From Caulobacter vibrioides OR37 (GTDB taxonomy: Bacteria > Pseudomonadota > Alphaproteobacteria > Caulobacterales > Caulobacteraceae), in contig NZ_APMP01000010.1 of NCBI RefSeq assembly GCF_000372645.1, forward strand, positions 1 through 64,000: a stretch of DNA of 64,000 bases, read 5' to 3'. This document shows, piece after piece, positions 1 through 7,881 of the stretch. The notes beneath the pieces were generated by a model. That model worked only from the letters and a program-made list of their open reading frames with translations. It was not told the DNA's origin and ran no database searches. Each line of letters opens with the position of its first letter. Within the stretch, counting starts at the first letter, position 1. The position numbers were made by a program, and so were the translations under genes.

Positions 1-450
1 ACGCGGCCCCGCTCAGCCTATCCCCGCCGCCGTTTTGGGCCGGATCCAAACGCCCTCCCCCGCGACGGGGATGGCTGTGATTATGGAGCGGCGCTGAACG
101 CGGATCATTCAGCGGCGCGTAGATTCGGCAAGCGCTTGATTTTACTGGGTCCTAGGTCGCGAATTCCAAGGACAGAGCGCCTCCAATCCCCATACCTCCG
201 ACTTCCCCGGCGAAGGCCGGGGTCCAGATCGAACCCACGAGCGATCGACGCTCCAGGTCGGACGCGCGATCGCGAACACCCCAAACGCTCCGGATGACTG
301 GGCCCCGGCCTTCGCCGGGGAGGTCGGGTGTGGGGATGGCGGTGAAGAGCGGCCCACTCCGTTCATCCTCACCCTCCCATCCCGACTTCCGTCGGAACGG
401 GCCCCGCCCTCTCCCGACGGGAGAGGGTTTTTGGCGCGATACGCCGCCCC
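1..450. other. Intergenic stretch with several palindromes, no gene recognised
   Basis: No convincing coding region is seen here. Positions 88-118 form an imperfect hairpin with 11-base arms and one mismatch. Positions 205-227 and about 299-321 are inverted copies of a G/C-rich unit built on CCCCGGCGAAGGCCGGGG. Positions 407-427 form a perfect 9-base-arm hairpin followed by five T residues. That last structure would work as a terminator on the plus strand, but no plus-strand gene leads into it. The stretch is best read as a repeat-filled gap downstream of the CorC-like gene, which is transcribed leftward and ends at 451. Confidence 0.6.
205..321. repeat. Inverted pair of GGCGAAGGCC palindromic units
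   Basis: Two copies of a unit reading CCCCGGCGAAGGCCGGGG, each followed outward by sequence that also matches, lie head to head about 70 bases apart. Each unit is itself an interrupted palindrome. In relatives, translation of such units gives spurious PAKAG-type peptides, which is why they are often mistaken for coding sequence. This describes what the sequence shows; the function is unknown. Confidence 0.6.
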
Positions 451-1764
451 CTACCCCTCCGCCGCGTCTTTCTTCCGTTTGCACGGCTTCAGGATCACCT
501 TGTCGATCCGCGAGCCGTCCATGTCGACGATCTCAAGGTCGAAGGCGCCGATCTCGACGTGTTCGCCTTCGTCGGGGATGCGGCCCAGGCGGTCGAGGAT
601 CAGGCCGGCCACGGTGTGGTAGCCGCCATCGGCCTCGAAGTTCTCGCCCAGATGATCGTTCAGCTCCTGGATGTCGAGGCGGGCGTCGATCAGCCATGAG
701 CCGTCCTCGCGGCGGATCATGCGCTTGTCGTCGTCCTCGTGGTTCTCGGGGAAGTCGCCGGCGATCATTTCCAACAGGTCCAGCGGCGTGATCGCGCCCT
801 GCAGCGAGCCGAATTCGTCGACGACCAGCGCCATGTGCAGGCTGGTGGACTTGAAGACCTGCAGGGCCTTGAGCAGCGACATGGTCTCGGGAATGGCCAC
901 CGGCTGCTGCACGTGAGCCTTGAGGTCCAGCGGTTCGCTGGACAGGCAGGCGTCCAGCAAGTCCTTCTTCAGCACCACGCCGATGTCGCCGTCCAGGTCG
1001 CCCTCGGTGGCCACCAGGATGCGCGAGTGGGCGCTGGCGCGGATCTCGCTGAGGATCGTCTCGGGCTCGTCGGCCAGCGACACCCAGAAGAGGTCGCGGC
1101 GCGGCGTCATCGCCACGCGGACGGGACGGTCGCCCAGGCGCAGGACCTCCTGGATCATCGAGCGCTCCTCGGGCTCGATCAGGCCGGCGTCCGCGCCCTC
1201 GGCCAGGACCGCTTCCATCTCCTCGGTGGTGACGCCGCTGTTGCGCTCGTCGCGCACGCCCATCAGCCGCAGCACGCCGGCGGTCGAGACGGTCAGCAGG
1301 GTGACGAACGGGCGCAGGCCCGTGGCCACCAGGGCCAGGAACGGGGCCATGCGGCGGGCGATGACGTCCGGGAACATCAGGGCCAGGCGCTTGGGCACCA
1401 ACTCGCCGAGGATCACCGAGACATAGGTCAGGCCCACGACGACGACGCCGGTGGCGATCACCTCCGAATAGCGGGCCACGGCCGGGAAGCGCGCGTCCAG
1501 CCAGTGGTTCAGGGCGCCGGCGATGGTGGCCTGACCGTAGGCACCGGCGAAGATGCCGATCAGGGTGATGCCCACCTGCACGGCCGACAGGAACCGCGTC
1601 GGATGCTCGGCCATCTCCAGCGCCAGCTTGGCGCCGCGATCTCCGCGCTCGGCCAAGCCTTGCAGCCGGGCCTTGCGGGCCGAGACGACGGCCAGTTCGG
1701 ACATGGAAAACACCCCGTTCAGCAGAACGAGGAAGAGGACGACGGCGAGCGCGACGAGGATCAT
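451..1764 (-). CDS. CNNM/CorC (HlyC) family membrane protein with CBS domains
   Basis: This 437-residue inner-membrane protein has the usual order of the hemolysin-C/CorC-CNNM family. An N-terminal CNNM transmembrane domain covers about residues 1-190, with a first hydrophobic helix starting at residue 2 and a GITLIGIFAGAYG segment near residue 65. A pair of CBS domains spans about 210-330 and includes VDEFGSLQGAITPLDLLE. A C-terminal CorC_HlyC domain follows at about 345-425. Members have been linked to Mg2+/Co2+ efflux or homeostasis, and true haemolytic activity is unlikely. It lies 156 bases downstream of the TonB receptor with a strong terminator between them, so it is probably transcribed separately. 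The family is clear; the transported ion is not. Confidence 0.9.
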   Translation of the reverse strand: MILVALAVVLFLVLLNGVFSMSELAVVSARKARLQGLAERGDRGAKLALEMAEHPTRFLSAVQVGITLIGIFAGAYGQATIAGALNHWLDARFPAVARYSEVIATGVVVVGLTYVSVILGELVPKRLALMFPDVIARRMAPFLALVATGLRPFVTLLTVSTAGVLRLMGVRDERNSGVTTEEMEAVLAEGADAGLIEPEERSMIQEVLRLGDRPVRVAMTPRRDLFWVSLADEPETILSEIRASAHSRILVATEGDLDGDIGVVLKKDLLDACLSSEPLDLKAHVQQPVAIPETMSLLKALQVFKSTSLHMALVVDEFGSLQGAITPLDLLEMIAGDFPENHEDDDKRMIRREDGSWLIDARLDIQELNDHLGENFEADGGYHTVAGLILDRLGRIPDEGEHVEIGAFDLEIVDMDGSRIDKVILKPCKRKKDAAEG

Positions 1765-1849
1765 GGCCCTTCAGGGTCGGGGACGCGTCGCCGGACGGCG
1801 ACCGCGGCGCGGGGGTCTGGGGAGGCCCGAGCCCGGCCACTATACAAAG

Positions 1850-1882
1850 AAAAGCGCCGCGGCCCATAGAGGACCGCGGCGC
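1850..1882 (-). terminator. Rho-independent terminator of the TonB receptor gene
   Basis: On the minus strand a perfect 9-base stem (arms 1854-1862 and 1874-1882, GCGCCGCGG against CCGCGGCGC) is followed by TTTTCTTT. It begins 38 bases past the receptor stop codon. Confidence 0.8.
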
Positions 1883-1920
1883 CGTGTCTTCCGGCCCAAG
1901 GGGTGAACCGGAGGACCTCC

Positions 1921-4362
1921 TTAGTACTTCACGCGCAGCTCCAGACCGTAGGTCCGGGGCGGGTTCAGGTTGCCGTAGTCGCCGATCGTGCCGCGGTTGG
2001 CGGCCGAGATGCGGTAGACGTGCGTCTCGTCCAGCAGGTTGCGCGCCCAGAGCGACAGGCTGGCCGAGGCGCCGCCGCCGGCCATGTTGATGTCGGCCAG
2101 GGTCAGGTTGCCGTTGACGATGAAGCTGCTGTCACCCTTGACCGCGACGTTCTGGACCAGCTTGCCGGTCGGCGAGACGTCGGCGAACTCGCTCTGGAAC
2201 GAGTACTGGGCGTCGGCGTAGTTGGCGTCCAGGTGGGCGCGGAAGGTCATCGAACCGACCGGGTACTTGAAGTCGACATAGCCCGAGGCGGCGTTCGGCG
2301 GCGTGTAGACCACCTGCACCGGGAACGGCGAGCCTTGCGGCACGTCGGTGTTGCCCAGGTAGGGGAACGGCGCGGCCGGGATCTTCACGTCGGTATAGGC
2401 GTAGGAGGCGCCGATCGTGATGTTTTCCGAAACGCGAGCGGTCAGCTCGGCTTCGAAGCCCCGGATCTTGGACGTGCCCTTGGCGTTGGCCGTATCTTCG
2501 GTGTGCGCGCCGAGCGTCGGGCTGCCGGGGGTGGTGTCGACGTTGTCGAAGTCGATCTGGGTGTTCTGACGGTCCATTTGATAGGCCGCCAGGTTCAGGC
2601 GCAGACGGTTCTCGAGGAGATCCATCTTGGCGCCCAGTTCGTAGGCCTTGACCTCTTCCGGACCGAAGGCCTGGAAGGCCGACGAGCGGTCGTTGGCGCC
2701 GCCGGCGCGATAGCCGGTCGAGTACTTGGCGTACAGGTTGATGCCTTGGGCCGCGTCATACGACACGTTGATCAGCGGGTCGAAGCGGCCCTTGTCGTAG
2801 GTGAACTTGAAGTTCGTGGCCTTGCCGGCGACCATGTAGAGCGTGCCGTCGCGCTTGTCCTTGGTGTAGCGGCCGCCCAGGGTCAGGTGGACCTGCTTCA
2901 TGGCTTCCGGCGTGTAGGTGCCTTGGCCGTAGATCGCGTAGCTCTCGGCGTCGGCCTGGCTGGCGCGGGCGAGCAGGCGCGTGCTGCGCTGCCAGCCTTG
3001 CGTGCCCGAGGTGATCGGACCCGCGCCGAAGCTGCCGTAGGCCGAGCGGATCGTATAGGCGGTGCCGTCGGCGTTCCACTGGTTGGTCAGCGGCGTCGAG
3101 GCCGATTCCTTGGCGTGTTCCTTGAAGTAGTACAGGCCGCCGACATAGTTGAAGCTGTCGCCGACGTCGCCGACCGCCTGGAATTCCTGGCTGTACTGGT
3201 ACTGGTACAGGTCCGACAGGCTGTAGCGGCCGAAGGTGGCGTTCGGCGCGAAGACGTTACGCGACTCGATGCCCGAGTTGTCCCACTGGTTGGTCGCCAC
3301 GGCGCGGGCGGCCGTGATCGAGCGCAGCTGCAGGCTGGGCGAGACGTTGTACTTCAGGGTGGCCATGGCGCCGCCCGTCTTGTCGACGCTGGGCTGCTGG
3401 ACCGTGCCGATGTCCGACACGCTCTGGCGGTCGGTGCTGACCCGCACCAGCGGCGACAGCGGGTTGATCGTGCCGGCCGGCGCGGCGGCCGAGGCCGTGA
3501 CCTCGGCCAGGCTGCGGACGCGCTTGCCATAGGGGTTGTAGTTCAGCAGCTGGCTGAAGAACGGGGTGTTCTCGTCCTTCGAATAGTCGATCGACACCTG
3601 GGCGCTGAACTTGTCGTTCGGCTTGTAGAGGCCGGTCACGCGGCCGCCGGTGCGGTGATACTGGTTCCAGCCGGCCTGACCTTCCATCGGGTTCTTGGTG
3701 GTCGGATCCTGGTGCTGGATCAGGGCGTCGACCTTGATCGACAGGCCGTTGAACTCCTGGAAGTCCTGGTGCAGTTCGCCGGTGTACGAACCGTAGTTGC
3801 CGAAGCCGGCCACGACGCGGCCGCCGAACACGCCCGTCGGGGCCTTGCTGACGATGCTCAGGGCGCCGCCTTCGGTGTTACGGCCGAACAGCGTGCCTTG
3901 CGGGCCGCGCAGCACTTCCAGACGCTCGATGTCGAGCAGGGCGGTGTTCAGGCCTTGCTGGCGGCCCAGATAGACGCCGTCGATATAGACGCCGACGCCT
4001 TGGTCGCGGGCGGTCTGGTTGGCGTCGAACGGCACAATGCCGCGGATGCCGACGGTCAGGGCCGACTGACGGGCCTCGAAGGTGGCGACGCGCAGCGACG
4101 GGATGGCGCCGTCCGACAGGCTGATCAGGCTCTCGGCGTGGCGATCGGCCATGGCGGTCGCGCTGAGCACCGAGACGGCGATCGGCGTCGACTGCAGGTT
4201 GGTTTCACGCTTCGTGGCGGTGATCACCACCTGTTCCAGCGCGGCGCCGTCATCGGCGGCGGGAGCGGCGGCGGCCGGGGTGGCGGCGTCGGCGGCCAGG
4301 GCGCCCTGCGCCGTGGCGATCACGAGAGCGACGACGGCCGCCCCTCCGAAATATTTCAGCAT
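1921..4362 (-). CDS. TonB-dependent outer-membrane receptor
   Basis: This 813-residue receptor has a signal peptide (start MLKYFGG, cleavage near ALA-AD), a plug domain that begins at VVITATKRETNLQSTPIAVS and contains the conserved RGPQGTLFGRNT segment, and a long beta-barrel that ends in an aromatic residue (RVKY). It belongs to the large set of receptors Caulobacter uses to import substrates across the outer membrane with TonB energy. The ATG at 4362 is preferred over an upstream start at 4431 because it begins exactly at the signal peptide. The nearest upstream genes on the same strand are phnCDE, but a 495-base gap with its own palindromic site suggests an independent promoter. The substrate cannot be inferred. 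Confidence 0.93.
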   Translation of the reverse strand: MLKYFGGAAVVALVIATAQGALAADAATPAAAAPAADDGAALEQVVITATKRETNLQSTPIAVSVLSATAMADRHAESLISLSDGAIPSLRVATFEARQSALTVGIRGIVPFDANQTARDQGVGVYIDGVYLGRQQGLNTALLDIERLEVLRGPQGTLFGRNTEGGALSIVSKAPTGVFGGRVVAGFGNYGSYTGELHQDFQEFNGLSIKVDALIQHQDPTTKNPMEGQAGWNQYHRTGGRVTGLYKPNDKFSAQVSIDYSKDENTPFFSQLLNYNPYGKRVRSLAEVTASAAAPAGTINPLSPLVRVSTDRQSVSDIGTVQQPSVDKTGGAMATLKYNVSPSLQLRSITAARAVATNQWDNSGIESRNVFAPNATFGRYSLSDLYQYQYSQEFQAVGDVGDSFNYVGGLYYFKEHAKESASTPLTNQWNADGTAYTIRSAYGSFGAGPITSGTQGWQRSTRLLARASQADAESYAIYGQGTYTPEAMKQVHLTLGGRYTKDKRDGTLYMVAGKATNFKFTYDKGRFDPLINVSYDAAQGINLYAKYSTGYRAGGANDRSSAFQAFGPEEVKAYELGAKMDLLENRLRLNLAAYQMDRQNTQIDFDNVDTTPGSPTLGAHTEDTANAKGTSKIRGFEAELTARVSENITIGASYAYTDVKIPAAPFPYLGNTDVPQGSPFPVQVVYTPPNAASGYVDFKYPVGSMTFRAHLDANYADAQYSFQSEFADVSPTGKLVQNVAVKGDSSFIVNGNLTLADINMAGGGASASLSLWARNLLDETHVYRISAANRGTIGDYGNLNPPRTYGLELRVKY

Positions 4363-4447
4363 GGAAGCAAAACCCCTTGTTGGTTGGCAAGGGGCATAGA
4401 CGTTCAGCGGTGATGGTTCAGTGACGACCACATGTCGATTTCACGAC

Positions 4448-4463
4448 GTGATAATTTTATCAC
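4448..4463. promoter_or_regulatory. Perfect palindrome, candidate operator of the TonB receptor gene
   Basis: GTGATAATTTTATCAC has 7-base arms around a TT centre and lies 86-101 bases upstream of the receptor ATG. Such a symmetric A/T-rich site in a promoter region fits a dimeric repressor or activator. It shares GATAAT with metal-regulator boxes, but the regulator is unknown. Confidence 0.4.
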
Positions 4464-4828
4464 CTGGCGCGCGGACTTTAAGACAGTTTTGTGTAAAATC
4501 GGGAAAAGCCATGGAATTTCAACGTTAGAAAAACTTACGAAAATCCATCTACTCCGAAAGATCACCTTACCTGTCGGCTCATATGTTGGGCCGGCGCACG
4601 GGCGCGCGCGCGAATACAACGTCAGGAGCGTCTTTCCGGCGCCGACGAATTTCGGCGTGATTGTGGCAAGGTCGAGCTTGGCGCGCGTTTCGGATAGGCT
4701 CCATGTAGCCTTGCTGAAACACGGCCCCGCAAAGGCGCGGACACGCCCCGCCCGCGTGGGCTGGCGCGAGCGGCCGAACCGCCCGCACTCGCTCTAAATA
4801 ATTGAATCTACGGGATTTTTATCCACCT

Positions 4829-4844
4829 CAAATGATCCCATTTG
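4829..4844. repeat. Degenerate type-A palindrome
   Basis: CAAATG-ATCC-CATTTG is a perfect 6-base-arm palindrome flanked by partly matching bases (CCT/AGC side). It resembles the inner stem of the element at 51585-51632 and lies just past the phnE stop codon, where it could act as a weak 3' structure. Confidence 0.45.
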
Positions 4845-4857
4845 AAGCAGGCGGGCT

Positions 4858-5691
4858 CTAAAGCAGGCGGGTTCGGATCACCTGCGACAGCAGGTCGATC
4901 AGCGACACGGCCACCACGATGACCAGGACGATGCAGCCGGTCTGGTCGAACTGGAAGGCGTTGATTGAGTCATAGAGGATCTGGCCGATGCCACCCGCGC
5001 CGATGATGCCCAGCACGGTGGCCGCGCGGCTCGACGACTCGAAGCGGTAGAGGGCGTAGCTGGTCCACAGCGGCGCGACCTGCGGGATCACCCCCCAGAT
5101 GATTTCCTGCAGCTTCACGGCCCCGGTCGCCCGGACGCCCTCGACGGGACCCTTGTCGATCGACTCCACGGCCTCGGCGAACAGCTTGGCCAGCACCCCG
5201 CCGGTGTTGAACATGATCGACATCACGCCGGCGAACGGACCCAGCCCCACCGCGGTGATGAAGATCAGGGCCACGACCAGATCGGGGATCGAGCGGATCA
5301 GGTCGAGGACCCGACGCACCGGCTGCTGGATCCACACGGGCGCGATGTTGCGCGCGCCCAGAAGGCCCAGCGGGATGGCCAGGACGATGGCCAGCGCGGT
5401 GCCCCACAGCGCCATCTGGATGGTCTGCCACATCCTGTCGATGAACAGCTCCCAGTCCATCGACAGGAACAGCTGTGGGTCGGTGAACGGCTTGAAGAAC
5501 AGCTTGGCGAAGGCGCTGGTCTTCTCGGTGTCGGTGAACAGCTGGGGAAACTTGTCGATCTCGGCCGGCTTGAAGCTGATCACCAGCAGCAGGATCACCC
5601 CGCCCCACAGCAGGGTGTCGAAGGCCAGGGCCGAGGCCGAGCGCTTGGGCGGCGCGGGGATGCTTCCCTCGTTCATCTTAGCGTCGCTCAT
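4858..5691 (-). CDS. phnE: Phosphonate-type ABC transporter permease PhnE
   Basis: This 277-residue inner-membrane permease has a first hydrophobic helix near residues 28-42 and a cluster of segments from about residue 90 onward. The EAA-like loop that contacts the ATPase is visible as AVESIDKGPVEGVRATGA, about residue 180. It begins 8 bases after phnD ends, so phnC, phnD and phnE form one operon. Only one permease gene is present, so the channel would be a homodimer. No C-P lyase, phosphonatase or phosphite dehydrogenase gene is nearby, so the locus supports uptake of a phosphorus oxyanion or phosphonate but not a catabolic route. Confidence 0.9.
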   Translation of the reverse strand: MSDAKMNEGSIPAPPKRSASALAFDTLLWGGVILLLVISFKPAEIDKFPQLFTDTEKTSAFAKLFFKPFTDPQLFLSMDWELFIDRMWQTIQMALWGTALAIVLAIPLGLLGARNIAPVWIQQPVRRVLDLIRSIPDLVVALIFITAVGLGPFAGVMSIMFNTGGVLAKLFAEAVESIDKGPVEGVRATGAVKLQEIIWGVIPQVAPLWTSYALYRFESSSRAATVLGIIGAGGIGQILYDSINAFQFDQTGCIVLVIVVAVSLIDLLSQVIRTRLL

Positions 5692-5699
5692 GAGCGGTC

Positions 5700-6740
5700 T
5701 CAGTTGGCCGACGTCGGGGCGACGCCGGCCTTGCCCTCGGCGGCCACGCGCTGAGCCTTGATATCGTCCAGCGCCTTCTGGGCGGCGGCGATCTTGGCCT
5801 GATCGCCGGCTTCGCGCGCCAGGCCCAGGTTTTCGGTCGCCTCCATCTCGCGCACGACCAGGAGGTGGGTGTCATCGGCCGGCTTGAACCCGCCGATCGA
5901 CAGCTTCTTCAGATAGCCGCGCTGCCGCTCGGCTTCCGGCGTGTCGCCTTGCGCGTAGGTCAGGAAGAACTGGCGCAGCTTTTCCTTGATGACCGGGTCG
6001 AGATCCTTGCGCCAGATGATCGGGTCTTCGGGCAGGGTCGGCGACTCCCAGATCACCCGGATCTTCTCGGCGACGCCGTCGCCGCGCGCCTGCGAGAGGC
6101 CGACGGCCGTCGAGTTGTTGGTCGCCGCGTCCAGCTTGCCATTGGCCACCGCGAACAGATTGGCCTGGTGGTTGGCGCTGATGACGGTCTTGAAGCACTC
6201 TTCCGGCTTCTTGTTGGCCGGGATGAACACGTAGGTCATCGGCGCCAGGGTGCCCGAGGTGGACTTCTTGTCGCCGATCCCGAAGTTCAGCGTCTTGTCG
6301 CACTTGAGCAGATCCTGGACCGTGCGGATCTTGCTGTCGGCCGGCACGATGATCAGCGACTTGTAGCCGTCGACGCCCGAGGGGTCGAAGGTGCGGGCGA
6401 AGACCTCGCCGTTCGAGCGGCGCACGGCCTCCAGGCCAGACTGGTTGGAGAACCAGCCCACGTCGGTCTGTTTGGCGCCCATCGCCACGATCAGCGACGA
6501 ATAGTTGGACGAGAAGAACGGCTTCACCTTCAGGCCGGTCTGCTTTTCCATGTCGGCCAGGATCGGCTTCCAATAGCCCTCCATGTTCTGGGCCGACTCC
6601 GTGGACAGGATCGAGAAGGTGATCGTGTCCTTGGAGACCGTGGCCTCGGGCTTCTTCGAGCACGAAGCCAACGCCAGGGCCGAGAGGCCCACGAGCGAAC
6701 AACGGGCGGCGATGGCGAGGGCCGAACGGCGGCTGATCAT
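5700..6740 (-). CDS. phnD: Phosphonate-type ABC transporter substrate-binding lipoprotein PhnD
   Basis: This 346-residue PhnD/TauT-like periplasmic binding protein has an N-terminal signal with a lipobox (ALASC, cysteine near residue 27), so it is probably a lipoprotein held at the inner membrane. The body shows the phosphonate-binding family pattern, with FSILSTESAQ near the mature N-terminus and GWFSNQSGLEAVRR at about residue 92. The C-terminal tail is charged and Ala/Lys-rich. Its ATG overlaps the phnC stop codon (ATGA), indicating translational coupling. It would deliver phosphonate, phosphite or a similar anion to PhnE; the exact ligand cannot be read from the sequence. Confidence 0.9.
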   Translation of the reverse strand: MISRRSALAIAARCSLVGLSALALASCSKKPEATVSKDTITFSILSTESAQNMEGYWKPILADMEKQTGLKVKPFFSSNYSSLIVAMGAKQTDVGWFSNQSGLEAVRRSNGEVFARTFDPSGVDGYKSLIIVPADSKIRTVQDLLKCDKTLNFGIGDKKSTSGTLAPMTYVFIPANKKPEECFKTVISANHQANLFAVANGKLDAATNNSTAVGLSQARGDGVAEKIRVIWESPTLPEDPIIWRKDLDPVIKEKLRQFFLTYAQGDTPEAERQRGYLKKLSIGGFKPADDTHLLVVREMEATENLGLAREAGDQAKIAAAQKALDDIKAQRVAAEGKAGVAPTSAN

Positions 6741-7531
6741 TGCGGAGCTCCTTCCCAGAATACGTCCTCGAATTCCGGGCCGTAGATATCGATGAGTTGT
6801 TCACGCTTCAGGCCGGCGGCCGGGCCGTCATAGACCTTCTCGCCCGCCTTCAGGGCCACGACCCGGTCGCAGTAGCGCAGGGCGTAGTCCACCTGGTGCA
6901 AGGTGACGATGACGGTCAGGCCGTCGCTTTGATTCAGGTCACGAAGAATCTCCATGACCTTGCGCGCCGAGACGGGATCGAGCGAGGCGACCGGCTCGTC
7001 GGCCAGGATGATCTTGGCCTTCTGGACCAGGGCCCGGGCGATCGCCCCGCGTTGCTGCTGGCCGCCCGAGAGGGTGTTGGCGCGCTGGCCCGCGTAGTCG
7101 GCCACGCCGACGCGGGCCAGGGCCGCCATCGCCGCCTCGCGCGTCTCGCGGGGCCACAGGCCGAACAGACCGCGCAGCAGCGGGATGCGGCCCAGCGATC
7201 CCAGGGCGACGTTGCTGAACAGCGACAGCCGGCCGACCAGGTTGAACTGCTGGGCCACGAAGCCGACGCGGACGCGCGCCTTGCGCACCTCGCCCGACAC
7301 CCTGCCCCGAGCCTGGACCGGTCCGCCGAAGGCGGTGATGGTCCCTTCGCCCTCATCGATGGTCTGGAGACCGTCGATGGAGCGCAGCAGGGTGGATTTG
7401 CCCGAGCCCGAAGGGCCGATGAGCGCGATCATCTCCCCTCGACCCACGTCGAGGGAGACGGCGTTCAGCGCGCGACGCGACCCGAAGGTCTTGGACGCGG
7501 CGCGGATCGAGAGAACAGGGTCCGACGTCAT
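6737..7531 (-). CDS. phnC: Phosphonate-type ABC transporter ATPase PhnC
   Basis: This 264-residue ATPase has all the expected motifs: Walker A GPSGSGKST near residue 39, signature LSGGQQQR near 154, Walker B IILADEP near 174, and a switch histidine in VTLHQ. It is first in the phnCDE operon and energises import through PhnE. The stop codon overlaps the phnD start by four bases. The operon promoter should lie in 7532-7640, which is shared with the divergent polyamine genes. Confidence 0.93.
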   Translation of the reverse strand: MTSDPVLSIRAASKTFGSRRALNAVSLDVGRGEMIALIGPSGSGKSTLLRSIDGLQTIDEGEGTITAFGGPVQARGRVSGEVRKARVRVGFVAQQFNLVGRLSLFSNVALGSLGRIPLLRGLFGLWPRETREAAMAALARVGVADYAGQRANTLSGGQQQRGAIARALVQKAKIILADEPVASLDPVSARKVMEILRDLNQSDGLTVIVTLHQVDYALRYCDRVVALKAGEKVYDGPAAGLKREQLIDIYGPEFEDVFWEGAPQ

Positions 7532-7881
7532 GGTCGGGACGAATCCTTAACGTGGTTTCGGCGCGGGGGAAGTGCGTTCTCTGGTTTGGGGAAGGTTAGC
7601 AATCGAATTGTGACGACCAACAGCCCTTTTCACCGCCGAACGGCGTGGCTCGCGCTCCGCGAAGCGCCGGATCTGGCTGGGCTTGTCGCGCGTTCGAACA
7701 GGACCGAAAGCACGATTTCGCCCGACGGGCGCGCCTGCATCAATTCGTCCAAAAAAGGGGGGCAGAAAGGGACTTTACAACCCTGTCCAATGCCCCTATT
7801 TCGCACGGCTCCGGCGGACCCGAAGTCCTAAACGCTGCTAACGCCGGCCTGGGTTTAACTTCCAACAGGGGGTTACGTGAA
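7532..7881. other. Divergent intergenic region between phnC and the ODC gene
   Basis: These 350 bases must hold the promoters of phnC (leftward) and the ornithine decarboxylase gene (rightward). The part nearest the decarboxylase contains a nested hairpin (7759-7796) and a good ribosome site, consistent with a structured leader. No coding region is supported, although the decarboxylase frame stays open upstream to 7645. Confidence 0.6.
7759..7796 (+). promoter_or_regulatory. Nested hairpin in the ODC leader, possible speF-type leader RNA
   Basis: An outer stem GGGGCA/TGCCCC (7759-7764 and 7791-7796) encloses an inner stem GGAC/GTCC (7770-7773 and 7785-7788). It lies about 85 bases upstream of the decarboxylase start. 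A leader RNA motif called speF is known upstream of ornithine decarboxylase genes in Alphaproteobacteria. Position and gene fit, but the match to that motif was not tested, so the regulatory role is inferred. Confidence 0.4.

Larger units (their letters stand above)
4363..4857. other. Intergenic region upstream of the TonB receptor
   Basis: This 495-base gap separates the phnE stop from the receptor start. It includes an A/T-richer segment at about 4440-4570, unlike the surroundings, that should hold the receptor promoter, and a perfect palindrome at 4448-4463. Near 4829-4850 there is a degenerate copy of palindrome type A (CAAATG-ATCC-CATTTG core). A plus-strand open frame at 4432-4797 exists but has no family resemblance and is judged spurious. 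Confidence 0.6.

Noticed and set aside
407..432. Hairpin plus five T residues as terminator of the CorC-like gene
   Set aside because: The T run is on the plus-strand side, so it would end a plus-strand transcript, while the CorC-like gene is transcribed on the minus strand. It fits the repeat family better.
4432..4797. A 121-codon plus-strand frame in the gap upstream of the TonB receptor
   Set aside because: No recognisable motif, no ribosome site and it crosses the promoter-like A/T-rich region and the palindrome, so it is probably spurious.
7645..7881. Extending ornithine decarboxylase upstream to 7645
   Set aside because: The added 79 residues are low-complexity and would include the leader hairpin; the TTG at 7882 has a good ribosome site and gives the usual family length.
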